Assembly (NCBI GenBank): GCA_030425805.1
Contig: JAUHZC010000001.1
Span: forward strand, 62,001-126,000
Origin: Alphaproteobacteria bacterium
GTDB lineage: Bacteria; Pseudomonadota; Alphaproteobacteria; JAUHZC01
Reading direction: 5' to 3'
DNA: 64,000 nucleotides
Each line of letters starts with the position of its first letter. Positions within the stretch are counted from its first letter, which is position 1. The position numbers and the translations under genes were made by a program. Shown here piece after piece: positions 35,057 to 43,948 of the stretch. Under the pieces are notes generated by a model. It ran no database searches. It was given only the letters and a program-made list of their open reading frames with translations, and had not been told where the DNA came from.

Positions 35057-35935
35057 ATGAACTGGTTAACGGATTACGTCAAACCAACCCTTGAATCTCT
35101 GATTGGAGAGAAGCGGGAGGTTCCGGAAGACCTCTGGACCAAGTGCCCGAATTGTAGCCAAATGCTTTTTAAAAAGGATTTGGACAAAAGCCTCCATGTT
35201 TGTCGCCATTGTGGTCATCATATGCGGATCACTGCGAAGCAGCGTCTTGGCTACCTCTTTGATCAAGGGCAGTATGAATCTGTTCCCATTCAAAAAGTTC
35301 CCCATGATCCCCTTCGGTTTAAAGACCAGAAAAGTTATGCTGATCGCCTCAAGGCTGCTAGAAGCAAGACAGGGGAACATGATGCAATCCAAGTGGGTGA
35401 AGGAAGCGTAGAAGGCCAGCGTATGGTCATTGCTGCCTTTGACTTTAGTTTCATGGGGGGGTCCATGGGAATGTACGTGGGAGAAGGCCTTGTTCAAGGT
35501 GCAAAACGGGCTTTAGCCAAGAAACTCCCTTACCTCGTGATTCCTGCTTCTGGGGGAGCACGGATGCAGGAGGGAATCTTATCCCTCATGCAAATGCCCC
35601 GCTCTATTATCGCAATTCAACAGCTCAAAGAGGCAGGCCTCCCCTACCTCGTGCTTTTGACTGACCCGACAACAGGAGGTGTCTCAGCATCCTTTGCCAT
35701 GGTTGGTGATGTCGCTATTGCTGAGCCTCGTGCCACTATCGGCTTTACAGGGGCCCGGGTTATCAAGGAAACCATTCGTGAGGAACTTCCTGAAGGTTTC
35801 CAGACCAGCGAATACCTCTATGAGCATGGACAGCTGGATATGGTGGTGAATCGGGAAGATCTGCCTCGAAAAATCAGCCAAATTACGACCATGCTGATGC
35901 AAGGGCGAAATAAGGTAGGCTCTCGCAAGCAATAG
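35057..35935 (+). CDS. accD: Acetyl-CoA carboxylase carboxyltransferase subunit beta
   Basis: It forms the carboxyltransferase with AccA, moving CO2 from biotin to acetyl-CoA to give malonyl-CoA for fatty acid synthesis. The N-terminal zinc ribbon has Cys30, Cys33, Cys49 and Cys52. The crotonase-like core shows GEGSVEGQRMVIAAFDFSFMGGSMG, PASGGARMQEGILSLMQM and DPTTGGVSASFAM. The 292-residue length is normal. The usual alphaproteobacterial neighbours trpA and folC are not here. Confidence 0.97.
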   Translation: MNWLTDYVKPTLESLIGEKREVPEDLWTKCPNCSQMLFKKDLDKSLHVCRHCGHHMRITAKQRLGYLFDQGQYESVPIQKVPHDPLRFKDQKSYADRLKAARSKTGEHDAIQVGEGSVEGQRMVIAAFDFSFMGGSMGMYVGEGLVQGAKRALAKKLPYLVIPASGGARMQEGILSLMQMPRSIIAIQQLKEAGLPYLVLLTDPTTGGVSASFAMVGDVAIAEPRATIGFTGARVIKETIREELPEGFQTSEYLYEHGQLDMVVNREDLPRKISQITTMLMQGRNKVGSRKQ

Positions 35936-35946
35936 GAGATATCTCA

Positions 35947-36717
35947 ATGTTGCTCTCTCATACCCTTTACGGGACAGGATCTGAAAAAGTCATCGTGATC
36001 CACGATTGGTTTTCGGATTGTTCCGGATATTTTTCTCTCAAGCCTTATTTAGATACAAAAACCTATACCTTTTGCTTCGTGGATCTTCGGGGCTATGGTG
36101 GTTCAAAAGAGATAAGCGGTGAGTATAACCTTGAAGAAATTCATAATGATCTCTCTGATGTTCTTCATCACCTAGGGTGGAAAGACTTTCACTTTATCGG
36201 TCACTCCATGACAGGGCTATATGCTAAGTATTTGGCAGTACATCCTCTCTCCAGTGGGGCAAAGGTTCAGAAAATCGTGGCCATTGCCCCTGTTGCTGCT
36301 AAGGGATCTGAGCCAGATGATGAAACCCGTGGGTTTATGCTAAGTGCAGCCAAGGATAATGATGAGGCTGCAGGTGGGATTGTCACAATGCTCACTGGTG
36401 AGCGCTACGATACTGGATTTATTCAGGAAAAGGTCCAGCGGTGGCGGGACTGTAGTACACCAGAGGCTCGCGCCGGCTACTATCATATGTTTACGGATGT
36501 AGACTTTCATAAAGACCTTCAGGGAAAAACCTTGGATCATCTCACTATTATTACGGGAGATCATGATTTCGAGGGTTCAAATGCTGCGACCATGAAAGAT
36601 ACGATTGGGCGTTGGGCTAAGGGCGTAAAATTTGAAAATATCCCCTATAGTGGCCACTATCCTATGGAGGAATGCCCCCCAACCCTCGCAGCACTTTTGC
36701 ATGCGGGTCTAAGGTAG
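35947..36717 (+). CDS. Alpha/beta hydrolase
   Basis: A 256-residue soluble alpha/beta hydrolase. IVIHDWFSDCSGYF is the oxyanion region, FVDLRGYGGS follows, the nucleophile elbow is GHSMTG (Ser about 93), the acid is in ITGDHD and the His in YSGHYPMEECP. The triad is complete. Substrate cannot be told; esterase or lactonase-like activity is possible. It starts 11 bases after accD and abuts the GNAT gene at 36718, so the three may share a transcript. Confidence 0.85.
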   Translation: MLLSHTLYGTGSEKVIVIHDWFSDCSGYFSLKPYLDTKTYTFCFVDLRGYGGSKEISGEYNLEEIHNDLSDVLHHLGWKDFHFIGHSMTGLYAKYLAVHPLSSGAKVQKIVAIAPVAAKGSEPDDETRGFMLSAAKDNDEAAGGIVTMLTGERYDTGFIQEKVQRWRDCSTPEARAGYYHMFTDVDFHKDLQGKTLDHLTIITGDHDFEGSNAATMKDTIGRWAKGVKFENIPYSGHYPMEECPPTLAALLHAGLR

Positions 36718-37269
36718 ATGAAGCTTTCCTTTTCCAAGGCAAATCAATCCCATAAGGATGAAATTTTCTCGTGGCTTCAAGAGCCTCATGTGATGGAGAC
36801 CTGGGATAATTCCCAGGAACATAAAGACGATATTCTGAACTTTATGGCAGGCCGGAAAGAGCCTTCATCCTACGTTGGTGGGAAATATGTCTACTGGATT
36901 GCTGCGGAGAATGAAGTTCCTTTTGCTATGATTATGTCGATTCATGAAATAGCTTGTGAAGAAATTGGGCCTCTCAAAAATCAGCACCTCCCCCCTACCG
37001 GAAACACCTATGGCCTCGATTTTATGATTGGCAATCCGGATTTTCATGGCAAGGGGTATGGGGCGAAGACCCTCGTTGCTTTCATGGATTTTTTTCAGCA
37101 GGAAGTTGATACAGAGGTTCAGAGATTTTGGATTGATCCAGAAATTGCAAACCCTCGTGCTGTTCATGTTTATGGCAAAGCAGGTTTTGATCCTGTTGGG
37201 GAATTTACGATGAGGGGCGATTGCTCTGGCGCGGGAAAGCCCCATGTTTTGATGGTGAAATCACTTTAG
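36718..37269 (+). CDS. GNAT acetyltransferase, AAC(6')-like
   Basis: A 183-residue acetyltransferase resembling the aminoglycoside 6'-N-acetyltransferase/siderophore type: HKDEIFSWLQEPHVMETWD near the start, YGLDFMIGNPDFHGKGYGAKTLVAFMDFF with the acetyl-CoA loop, then FWIDPEIANPRAVHVYGKAGFDPVGEF. It begins at the base after the hydrolase stop, so translational coupling is likely. Drug modification is possible but the closest family assignment needs a profile search. Confidence 0.87.
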   Translation: MKLSFSKANQSHKDEIFSWLQEPHVMETWDNSQEHKDDILNFMAGRKEPSSYVGGKYVYWIAAENEVPFAMIMSIHEIACEEIGPLKNQHLPPTGNTYGLDFMIGNPDFHGKGYGAKTLVAFMDFFQQEVDTEVQRFWIDPEIANPRAVHVYGKAGFDPVGEFTMRGDCSGAGKPHVLMVKSL

Positions 37270-37384
37270 TACGCAACAAGCTGATATGACCTGCATGAGG
37301 GCCGGGCTCGGAATGATCGCGTAACTCCATTGATTTTTCATAATTAATTTCCTAGGCTAAAAAAATTACCTGGGAGATTTAAAA

Positions 37385-38035
37385 ATGAAGTTTGTTTTGC
37401 TAAGCTGTATTTGTGCGCTCTTTGCTATTCAAGCTCGAGCTGCTGCAGTTCAAGGGGAATTGATTGCAGCATTGCGCCAGGGAGCCCGTGTGATGACCCC
37501 TGTTCCTCGAGAAGTTCCTCTGATCCTTCGTGGGAATGTAGGTCCTCTGACCATTTTGCCTTCAGAGGATCCTCACCACGTTTCGCTTCAAGTTTTAGAA
37601 CCCTACGCTTTGCCTGAAGAATGGTGGAAATGGCTGGTGTTGAACCCTACCCATGAAAAGGGATTTCTGTTTGGAAGCCTGAGCGGAGCCACCCCGGTTG
37701 AAGGATTTCTCCGACATGGAATTGTTCTTCGTGCTGATCCCCGGTGGGTTTTGCGCCTTGCCCCCGTGGTTGGACAGGTTGAAATCCCAGTTTCTAAAGG
37801 GGCTCTTGAATGTAACGCCGCAGGAAGAGCAACGGTAGAGGTTGGAAGCCACCATGGAATCGCAGGCATTTCTGCTACGGATAGCAGTGTTGTTACCGTT
37901 AGAGACCTAAGTGGGCCCTGCGCTTTGGTGTCTGCTTTTGGTGAGGGGCATATTACGATTCAGGATGATAGTGAGCTCGTTATGGGAGCTTATGTTAAGT
38001 CTGAAAAAGGGACTATTGATCACCCAAGAGCGTAG
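37385..38035 (+). CDS. Exported beta-rich protein, likely paralogue of the 5051 protein
   Basis: Signal peptide MKFVLLSCICALFAIQARA, then QGELIAALRQGARV, which matches the start of the mature protein from 5051 (SELHTALMAGKSFV). The body is short strands broken by Gly and Pro (LRLAPVVGQVEIPV, ATVEVGSHHGIAGISAT, VVTVRDLSGPC, GHITIQDDSELVMG). The two proteins probably form a small family of exported beta-rich proteins. GGGAG precedes the ATG at nine bases. Function unknown. Confidence 0.7.
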   Translation: MKFVLLSCICALFAIQARAAAVQGELIAALRQGARVMTPVPREVPLILRGNVGPLTILPSEDPHHVSLQVLEPYALPEEWWKWLVLNPTHEKGFLFGSLSGATPVEGFLRHGIVLRADPRWVLRLAPVVGQVEIPVSKGALECNAAGRATVEVGSHHGIAGISATDSSVVTVRDLSGPCALVSAFGEGHITIQDDSELVMGAYVKSEKGTIDHPRA

Positions 38036-38048
38036 TTTGTAACCCTTA

Positions 38049-38624
38049 TTATGCAGCCCCGTCTTCACCATCATCTTCTTCAGGGTCATCAGGATTTTCT
38101 TCGGGAATGAGGTGGATGTAACCATGGCGTAAGAGGGCTCTTACCAATGGTCCCTCTACTCCTAGGAAAGGATGTTCTGTAACGTCAACTCGGGCAGCTG
38201 GTGCTCCAACAACAGTCACCCAACCTCCTCCATCCTCGGTTTTAACGAATCTTTGCTTTCGACAAATTGTTGTTTTTCCTTTAAGGACTTTTAGCCTTGG
38301 CCCTGCAGAGGGCTGATAAAGCACAGGGTATTCTTCTGCACCGCCTGTTAACACAACGCCAGCCAAGCCAATTCCCACACGTACATCAAATTGTTCGAGA
38401 AGCATAATCGTAAAAGGTGTCATGGCTTTCTGGGAGAGGCGACCAAAAATGATCGCAAGTTCATTTGGGTCTAGTAGACGAGGCAGTGCTACAATATCCG
38501 CAGCTTTTGCATAAACTGGGTCAAAAGCATCTCCGGCTGCAGCGGCTCCTTCAACTGCAGGAGCAACAGCTCCATGTGTATCAGTAGAAAACAATAATAA
38601 AAGGGACAGGAGAATTTTTTTCAT
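38049..38624 (-). CDS. Exported hypothetical protein (191 aa)
   Basis: Signal peptide KILLSLLLLFSTDTHGA, then an Ala-rich linker and a helical-then-beta body (DIVALPRLLDPNELAIIFGRL, FTIMLLEQFDVRVGIGLAGVV, GPRLKVLKGKTTICRKQRFV). The C-terminus is highly acidic (ENPDDPEEDDGEDGAA), as in the LRR protein at 2761. Convergent with the beta-rich gene, 13 bases apart. No family recognised. Confidence 0.65.
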   Translation of the reverse strand: MKKILLSLLLLFSTDTHGAVAPAVEGAAAAGDAFDPVYAKAADIVALPRLLDPNELAIIFGRLSQKAMTPFTIMLLEQFDVRVGIGLAGVVLTGGAEEYPVLYQPSAGPRLKVLKGKTTICRKQRFVKTEDGGGWVTVVGAPAARVDVTEHPFLGVEGPLVRALLRHGYIHLIPEENPDDPEEDDGEDGAA

Positions 38625-38683
38625 TTTTTGTTCCGTTTTTTTCTATTAAAATATATGAGAAATTTAAATCAAAGATTTTTTTT

Positions 38684-39304
38684 ATGAATTTTGAATTTAA
38701 TTGGAAAACGACGTCGGAACTCCCACTTCATCTTCCTAGCTTTCCCTTGGTTTTTGATCTAGATGGCACCTTTGTCAAAGAAGAAAGTGCGGAATTTTTT
38801 TTCCATAAAACGCTGACTGAGGCCCCATGGAAGCTCTTTCCTATTCTGATTAATGCGTTGTTTGCCAACGGGAATCTCCGGGTACGGGTTAAGCGAGAGC
38901 TTATTCGCCAGTTTCCAAATGGAACTAGTTTGTTAACTGCTCGGGAGCCTTTGATCCGTCTGGCCAAAGTTTGGTCTTCCACAAAACATCTCGATGTTTG
39001 CCTTGCCACTGGGGCTCCTGCTGAATTGGCGAAGAAGATTCTAGAGATTTACCCTCTCTTTGATCGAGCGATGGGAAGTCAAAAAACAAACTTGATTCGT
39101 GAAGCTAAAGCGAGGGCACTTTGCAATCTTTATGGTCCTAAAAAGTTTATTTATATTGGTAATAGTGCTCAGGACATCCCTGTTTGGGAAAAAGCTGCTG
39201 TAGGTGTCTTTGTTGGAACAGAGGTTGAAGCCCAACGCCTTTTAAAGAAAGGGGCCCAATTCCAATTTGGTCTAAAAACAGAAGGAGGCAAGGATGGAGT
39301 ATGA
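38684..39304 (+). CDS. HAD phosphatase, stand-alone form of the UbiA-linked domain
   Basis: It has the four HAD motifs: DLDGT (25-29), CLATGAP, a Lys in TNLIREAKA, and YIGNSAQDIPVW. This order and the closing segment match the HAD domain that is fused in front of UbiA-type prenyltransferases in several proteobacteria, but here no prenyltransferase follows. Instead its 3' end overlaps the ETF-QO start by 11 bases, so the two are probably translated together. A link to quinone metabolism is suggested by both facts but remains inference. Confidence 0.82.
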   Translation: MNFEFNWKTTSELPLHLPSFPLVFDLDGTFVKEESAEFFFHKTLTEAPWKLFPILINALFANGNLRVRVKRELIRQFPNGTSLLTAREPLIRLAKVWSSTKHLDVCLATGAPAELAKKILEIYPLFDRAMGSQKTNLIREAKARALCNLYGPKKFIYIGNSAQDIPVWEKAAVGVFVGTEVEAQRLLKKGAQFQFGLKTEGGKDGV

Positions 39305-40907
39305 TGTCATCATTGTTGGTGCAGGTCCAAGTGGTCTGGCTACAGGAATTCGCCTCCATCAGTTAGCTCAAGAAAAGGGGCAATCTCTCAAAATTGCGAT
39401 TCTGGAGAAAGCAACAACTCTGGGGGCTCACACCCTCTCTGGGGCTGTGATTGAGCCTGGCCCTTTTGAAAAACTCTTTGGAAAAGATTGGAAAGAGAAA
39501 GGACTCCCCCTCTCTACACCTGTGAAGGAGGATCATTTCTGGCTTCTGGGAGAAAGTTGGAAATGCCCCCTCCCCCTTCCAGCAGCTTTGAATAATCATG
39601 GAAATTATGTGGGCAGCTTGTCCCAAATCGTGAAATGGATGGGCGAATATGCCATGGCTCAGGGAATTGACCTCTTCCCTGGGTTTCCCGTAAAAGACCT
39701 GATCTACAATGAAGACAAGACCAAAGTTCTGGGCATACGAACTCAGGAAATGGGCCGCCTCAAAGATGGGACCCCTAGCCCTCAATTTCAGGAATCTATG
39801 GAGATTCCAGCAAAGCGGGTTGTCTTGGCAGAAGGATGCCGGGGCCATATAACGCAGCAGACAATTCAACATTTTAATCTAGAGGGAGACTGCCCACAGA
39901 CGTATGCGTTGGGCCTGAAAGAAGTTTGGGAGATCGATGCAAAACACCACCATCCAGGAAAAGTGGTTCATACCCTTGGCTGGCCTTTACCTTCAGATGT
40001 ATATGGCGGAGGATTTCTCTACCACTGGGGAGAGAGATACGTTTCTGTAGGATTGATCGTGGGATTGGATTACAAAGATCCGCAGCTAAGCCCTTATGAG
40101 CATTTCCAGCGTTACAAAACCCACCCCCATATTGCACCAGAGCTTGAAGGCGCGCGGCGTCTTTCCTATGGGGCCCGGACGTTAGTTGAGGGGGGGCTTC
40201 AATCCCTCCCAAAGCTTGAATTTCCTGGGGGATTGATCGTCGGAGATGCTGCTGGGTTTTTGAACGTGGCTAAGCTCAAAGGGACACACAATGCCTTACG
40301 CTCAGGAATGCTGGCTGCAGAGGCCCTTTGGGAAGATCTTGCTCCAGGAGAAAAGAAGACCTTTTCTTACACCCAGCGCTTTCAAAGCAGTGAGATTTAT
40401 CAAGAGCTGCATCAGGCTCGAAACTTCCGGCCTAATTTTCAACAGGGATTATGGTGTGGTCTTGCTCTGAATGCCGTTGAAGCTCTTTTAAAAGGTCACA
40501 CACCTTGGACCCGACATCACAAGCAAGCAGATCATGAAAAAACTCAGCCTCTTTCTAAAGGAAAACCCCAACCTTCCTCCTACAAACCAGATGGGAAACT
40601 GACGTTTGACCTCCTTTCGAGCGTGCACCTTTCTAATACCAATCACCGGGAAGATCAACCTTGCCATCTTCAGCTGCATCAAGCTGAAAAAGCCATTGAG
40701 GTGAATTATAAAATCTATGGTTCCCCAGAGCGATACTATTGCCCTGCGGGGGTCTATGAAATTGTGGAAGAAGACGGCAAACCACGACTTCAGATTAATG
40801 CACCAAACTGTCTTCACTGTAAGGCTTGTGACATCAAAGATCCGACACAAAATATTCATTGGACCACACCCGAAGGCGACGGTGGCCCTGTTTATGAGAA
40901 GATGTGA
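39294..40907 (+). CDS. Electron transfer flavoprotein-ubiquinone oxidoreductase
   Basis: An inner-membrane-associated iron-sulphur flavoenzyme that passes electrons from reduced ETF (from acyl-CoA and amino acid dehydrogenases) to ubiquinone. The FAD site is VIIVGAGPSGLATGIRL at the start. HTLSGAVIEP, YGGGFLYHWGERYVSVGLIVGLDY, GLIVGDAAGFLNVAKLKGTHNA and a C-terminal 4Fe-4S centre (YYCPAGVYE, then NCLHCKACDIKDP) are all present. The 537-residue length is normal. The etfA and etfB genes are not in the window. Confidence 0.96.
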   Translation: MEYDVIIVGAGPSGLATGIRLHQLAQEKGQSLKIAILEKATTLGAHTLSGAVIEPGPFEKLFGKDWKEKGLPLSTPVKEDHFWLLGESWKCPLPLPAALNNHGNYVGSLSQIVKWMGEYAMAQGIDLFPGFPVKDLIYNEDKTKVLGIRTQEMGRLKDGTPSPQFQESMEIPAKRVVLAEGCRGHITQQTIQHFNLEGDCPQTYALGLKEVWEIDAKHHHPGKVVHTLGWPLPSDVYGGGFLYHWGERYVSVGLIVGLDYKDPQLSPYEHFQRYKTHPHIAPELEGARRLSYGARTLVEGGLQSLPKLEFPGGLIVGDAAGFLNVAKLKGTHNALRSGMLAAEALWEDLAPGEKKTFSYTQRFQSSEIYQELHQARNFRPNFQQGLWCGLALNAVEALLKGHTPWTRHHKQADHEKTQPLSKGKPQPSSYKPDGKLTFDLLSSVHLSNTNHREDQPCHLQLHQAEKAIEVNYKIYGSPERYYCPAGVYEIVEEDGKPRLQINAPNCLHCKACDIKDPTQNIHWTTPEGDGGPVYEKM

Positions 40908-40965
40908 GTAAGGTTTAACAAAGAAAATGAAGCCTTAGCAAAGACCGGGATGTAGGAGAAGCAAT

Positions 40966-41343
40966 ATGGATCAATTTTTTAACTTTCTCAGAAAAGCCTA
41001 TAAATTATTAGACCAGTATGGATCCCCCTTTGTGCTTTTGTGGATTCGGATTCACATGGGATTAGTTTTTTATAAATCTGGATTGAATTCTACCAAAGGC
41101 ATTGATAGTGCGCTTTTTCTCGAATTTACCTGTGCCCTTCTTCTGTTTGTAGGGCTTGCGACACGTTTGGCAGCCATTCCCCTACTCTTTATTACTGCTG
41201 CGATTGAGTTCACTTATAAGCCTTTGCCTGTTCATGATTTCTGGGCGATATGCCTTCTGGTCCTTTTGGTAAAAGGACCTGGAAAACTCTCCCTCGATTT
41301 TCTATTGAAAAATCATTGGAATAAAAAATATCCAGAAAATTAG
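40966..41343 (+). CDS. DoxX-like small membrane protein
   Basis: A 125-residue protein with four membrane segments: FVLLWIRIHMGLVFYKSGL, ALFLEFTCALLLFVGLATRLAAIPLLFITAAIEF and FWAICLLVLLVKGPGKLSLD. The GLATRLAA turn and KGPGKLSLD end are typical of DoxX/SURF4-like proteins, some of which are linked to quinone or thiosulphate metabolism. The role here is unknown. It lies 58 bases after ETF-QO, probably in the same unit. Confidence 0.8.
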   Translation: MDQFFNFLRKAYKLLDQYGSPFVLLWIRIHMGLVFYKSGLNSTKGIDSALFLEFTCALLLFVGLATRLAAIPLLFITAAIEFTYKPLPVHDFWAICLLVLLVKGPGKLSLDFLLKNHWNKKYPEN

Positions 41344-41401
41344 TTTTCAAAGATAATTTAATTTTCTATATTAGCGGGAAATTTTGTAAAAGATTTTCCT
41401 A

Positions 41402-42106
41402 ATGCGGTTTTTATTTGTATTTTTTCTTACTTTTCTAGGTTTAAGCCAAGATATTTATGGTGCCGCTGCTACTCCACTTTCCCCTACACAGACCCGTGAA
41501 GGGGATGTGTTTGCCCGCAATTCTGAGGAATTAGCAGAGATTTTAGGAGGGGCTGGTGTGCTACCAATTCGCACCTTGTCTCCCGGCATTCTTGACTTTG
41601 GGACCATGGATGTTTTGAGAGAAGCCAGGGGGATTTCTGTGAAAAATATTAATTTTCAATCATCTACCTGCGGTTTCCCTGAAGTTTTGGAGGCACTTTC
41701 TGCATGGCTTTCAGACACAGCCGTTGAAAAGGTTTGGCTGGGCATCATCAGACCTAATTGTTTCCATATGCTCCCTGGGATTGTAAGTGCTCTTCGGGCT
41801 GGAGGTGAGCTTAGCTTTGATGTTGAAGTGAGTTTTGATGAAGAAACTGCAGGTAGGCTTGCTGAGAGCGTTAGAGGTTCCTGCTTAAAAAGCCTTACGA
41901 TTGATGGAACCTTCCCTGTTCCTTCGCTTGTTCATTTTGTTAGAGTATGTTTTGAAAACCCTCATTTCTTGGAGCTCATCCTTCCGAGAGGGGCGACTGA
42001 AAGTGGAATGGCTCTTATACGTGGAGGTTATTCTGTAAAACCTGTCTCCTGGGGCAGCGAAGTTGAGTGGGTCATAAGGAAGAAAGCAGCTGAGCCTGGG
42101 TCTTAA
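41402..42106 (+). CDS. Exported leucine-rich hypothetical protein (234 aa)
   Basis: Signal peptide MRFLFVFFLTFLGLSQDIYGA. The mature protein has alternating helix and strand elements that look like weak ribonuclease-inhibitor-type LRRs: PEVLEALSAWLSDTAVEKVWLGI, SALRAGGELSFDVEVSF, LAESVRGSCLKSLTIDGTFP, FLELILPRG. No standard repeat can be called with certainty. No Shine-Dalgarno sequence is evident. Function unknown. Confidence 0.65.
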   Translation: MRFLFVFFLTFLGLSQDIYGAAATPLSPTQTREGDVFARNSEELAEILGGAGVLPIRTLSPGILDFGTMDVLREARGISVKNINFQSSTCGFPEVLEALSAWLSDTAVEKVWLGIIRPNCFHMLPGIVSALRAGGELSFDVEVSFDEETAGRLAESVRGSCLKSLTIDGTFPVPSLVHFVRVCFENPHFLELILPRGATESGMALIRGGYSVKPVSWGSEVEWVIRKKAAEPGS

Positions 42107-42166
42107 CACCTGCCCCTTTTCAAGCGCCCATAAAAAAGCTAAAATTTTAGAAATTAGGTGTTTTTT

Positions 42167-43090
42167 ATGCGTGTCCTCTTTCTTCTATTCTGCATTTCCT
42201 TTGTAACTTTTCCTGCTTGGTGCCAGGAAGAAGAGAGTGCAGAAGATATCCTTGCTGAAGAAGAGATGAATGAAGATGAGGCTGCTGCAATCGTTGAGGA
42301 TGAAGAAGAATCCGCAATGACAAAACCTGATGCAGCACCTCCCGTAGACGATGAAGGGGATGACTTTTCCATGGATATGGATGGCACCGATCTTGATGCT
42401 GCCCCCCCAGAACCTGATAAAAGCGAAGGGGGAGATAAAAATAAAGAAGAGAAAGAGGAGCCTCTTAAAACCTCCCTTCCGGATGAGGATGACCCCCTTT
42501 ACCTGAAAGCAAAAAAAGATAAAGACGAAAAAGATGAGGGAAAAGAAAAAAATAACGAAGAAAAAAAGCCTCTAACTCTTGAGACTTTTAGTAAGCGTGG
42601 CCCCTCTGATTTCGATCTTCTTAAATACACAGACGAAGAAATTAAAGATATGGAAGAGCTTGCTTTGGAGGCGCCTGCAACCATAAAGGTTCTGCAAATG
42701 ACCTTGAGGCACCTCCAGCGACAGGTAAATGCCAAATTACAGGACTTTACGGGAGCTAATCGTGCAAAACTGAAGGAAGAAATCTTCCGCATGAATGAAG
42801 CCTTCCACGAAGTTGGTCGTCAGCTAGAGAGTCTTTCCTACGTGTATGAAAAGACCTTCTCTCCTGAAATGATTGCTTCTGAGACACGTTCTATTGAACA
42901 ATCAAAAGACCAATCTGTAGATATTATTTCCAAACTTCGCCGCCTTATTGCTCAGACTAAAGATAAGGTGACTCAGATGCGGGATATGAAACCGCCTGAA
43001 GGAGAAGAATCTCCTCAACCCCATGCTCAAGAAATAGAAGTCAATGGCACTGAGGAGAAAGACGGAGAAAGCAATAAGGAATCAATCTAA
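42167..43090 (+). CDS. Exported acidic coiled-coil protein
   Basis: I start at ATG 42167 (MRVLFLLFCISFVTFPAWCQ), a good signal peptide; the open frame begins at GTG 42158. Residues 20-140 are extremely rich in Glu, Asp and Lys and probably disordered. Residues about 165-285 form helices with heptad character (APATIKVLQMTLRHLQRQ, AKLKEEIFRMNEAFHEVGRQLESL, SVDIISKLRRLIAQTKDKVTQM). No family recognised. An exported coiled-coil rod with an acidic head could be a structural envelope protein or a secreted factor. Confidence 0.7.
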   Translation: MRVLFLLFCISFVTFPAWCQEEESAEDILAEEEMNEDEAAAIVEDEEESAMTKPDAAPPVDDEGDDFSMDMDGTDLDAAPPEPDKSEGGDKNKEEKEEPLKTSLPDEDDPLYLKAKKDKDEKDEGKEKNNEEKKPLTLETFSKRGPSDFDLLKYTDEEIKDMEELALEAPATIKVLQMTLRHLQRQVNAKLQDFTGANRAKLKEEIFRMNEAFHEVGRQLESLSYVYEKTFSPEMIASETRSIEQSKDQSVDIISKLRRLIAQTKDKVTQMRDMKPPEGEESPQPHAQEIEVNGTEEKDGESNKESI

Positions 43091-43095
43091 TGAAA

Positions 43096-43192
43096 CCCCG
43101 GATCAAGTCCGGGGTGACTTTTGAGGGGCCGGAGTGACTTTCATGAGGCTACGGGCGCCAAAAAATCATCATTCCGGGCTACGACCCGGAAT
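43096..43192. repeat. Dispersed palindromic intergenic element, copy B
   Basis: CCCCGGA-TCAAG-TCCGGGG (43096-43114) and ATTCCGGG-CTACGA-CCCGGAAT (43171-43192) are two hairpins. The second differs from copy A (16909-16930) by one loop base; the first recurs at 57036. The rest of the gap to 43296 is AT-rich. Confidence 0.7.
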
Positions 43193-43296
43193 CCAAATCT
43201 TATGACTGCCGTGTCGTTGCATGCCAAAAACACTTTTTCTGTTTACTTGACTTCATTCTAAATTTACCATAATAAATATCCGGTTTAGGAATTTTT

Positions 43297-43887
43297 ATGT
43301 TTAGAAAAATTATTTTTATTAAAATTTTACTTTGTTTGGTTTTCTTGCACTCAAGTCTTGAGGCTTCTTATTGTTGTTGTTGCGGCAGAAAAGAGCCGGT
43401 TCATCCAGCTGGGCCTACTACAGCTGAAGGAGCTGCCGCACCTTCTATGGCTGCTGTTGTGCCAACAGGAAGGTGGGTAGTAGAAGCGACCCCTGGGGAA
43501 TCGCCTGAAGAACAGGGAAGAGGTGATTTTGTTGTCGAAGAAGATGGAGAGCCTTGGACATGTACAGGGTTTTGCACGGGCCCTAGATGCACCACTGCAA
43601 CACGAACTTTTAAGACACTGGTTGTATTAGGAAGCGCAGGAACAATGATTGCTTTTGGTCCTGCTTCTCCTGTTTTTTATATTGCGGGCACATTTATTTC
43701 AGGCGCTGTTGGCCATACTTCTTGGGAAATTTATAAAATCCGGGAGAATACCCCCTATTCTGTAGAGCCTAGTAGCTGTGATGGAGCTTGTAATACACTT
43801 CTTGGTCTAGTTGGATTTTCAAGTTTTGTGAGCGGGCTTATCTGCACAGGCTCAGCTATTTTATATTTCACCGGGGTTTACAGCTAA
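43297..43887 (+). CDS. Exported Cys-rich membrane protein (196 aa)
   Basis: Signal peptide IIFIKILLCLVFLHSSLEA followed at once by SYCCCCGRKE, a run of four Cys. A Pro/Ala-rich linker leads to CTGFCTGPRC and two hydrophobic regions (TLVVLGSAGTMIAFGPASPV, FYIAGTFISGAVG and GLVGFSSFVSGLICTGSAIL). The plan of signal peptide, Cys cluster and three to four membrane segments recalls the 163-residue protein at 25726. The clustered Cys may bind metal or be acylated. Function unknown. Confidence 0.65.
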   Translation: MFRKIIFIKILLCLVFLHSSLEASYCCCCGRKEPVHPAGPTTAEGAAAPSMAAVVPTGRWVVEATPGESPEEQGRGDFVVEEDGEPWTCTGFCTGPRCTTATRTFKTLVVLGSAGTMIAFGPASPVFYIAGTFISGAVGHTSWEIYKIRENTPYSVEPSSCDGACNTLLGLVGFSSFVSGLICTGSAILYFTGVYS

Positions 43888-43948
43888 CCTCCCCTCTTTA
43901 CAGTTTCCCAGGAGACTCATACACTTATAGGGACAGAGAGGTTACGTC

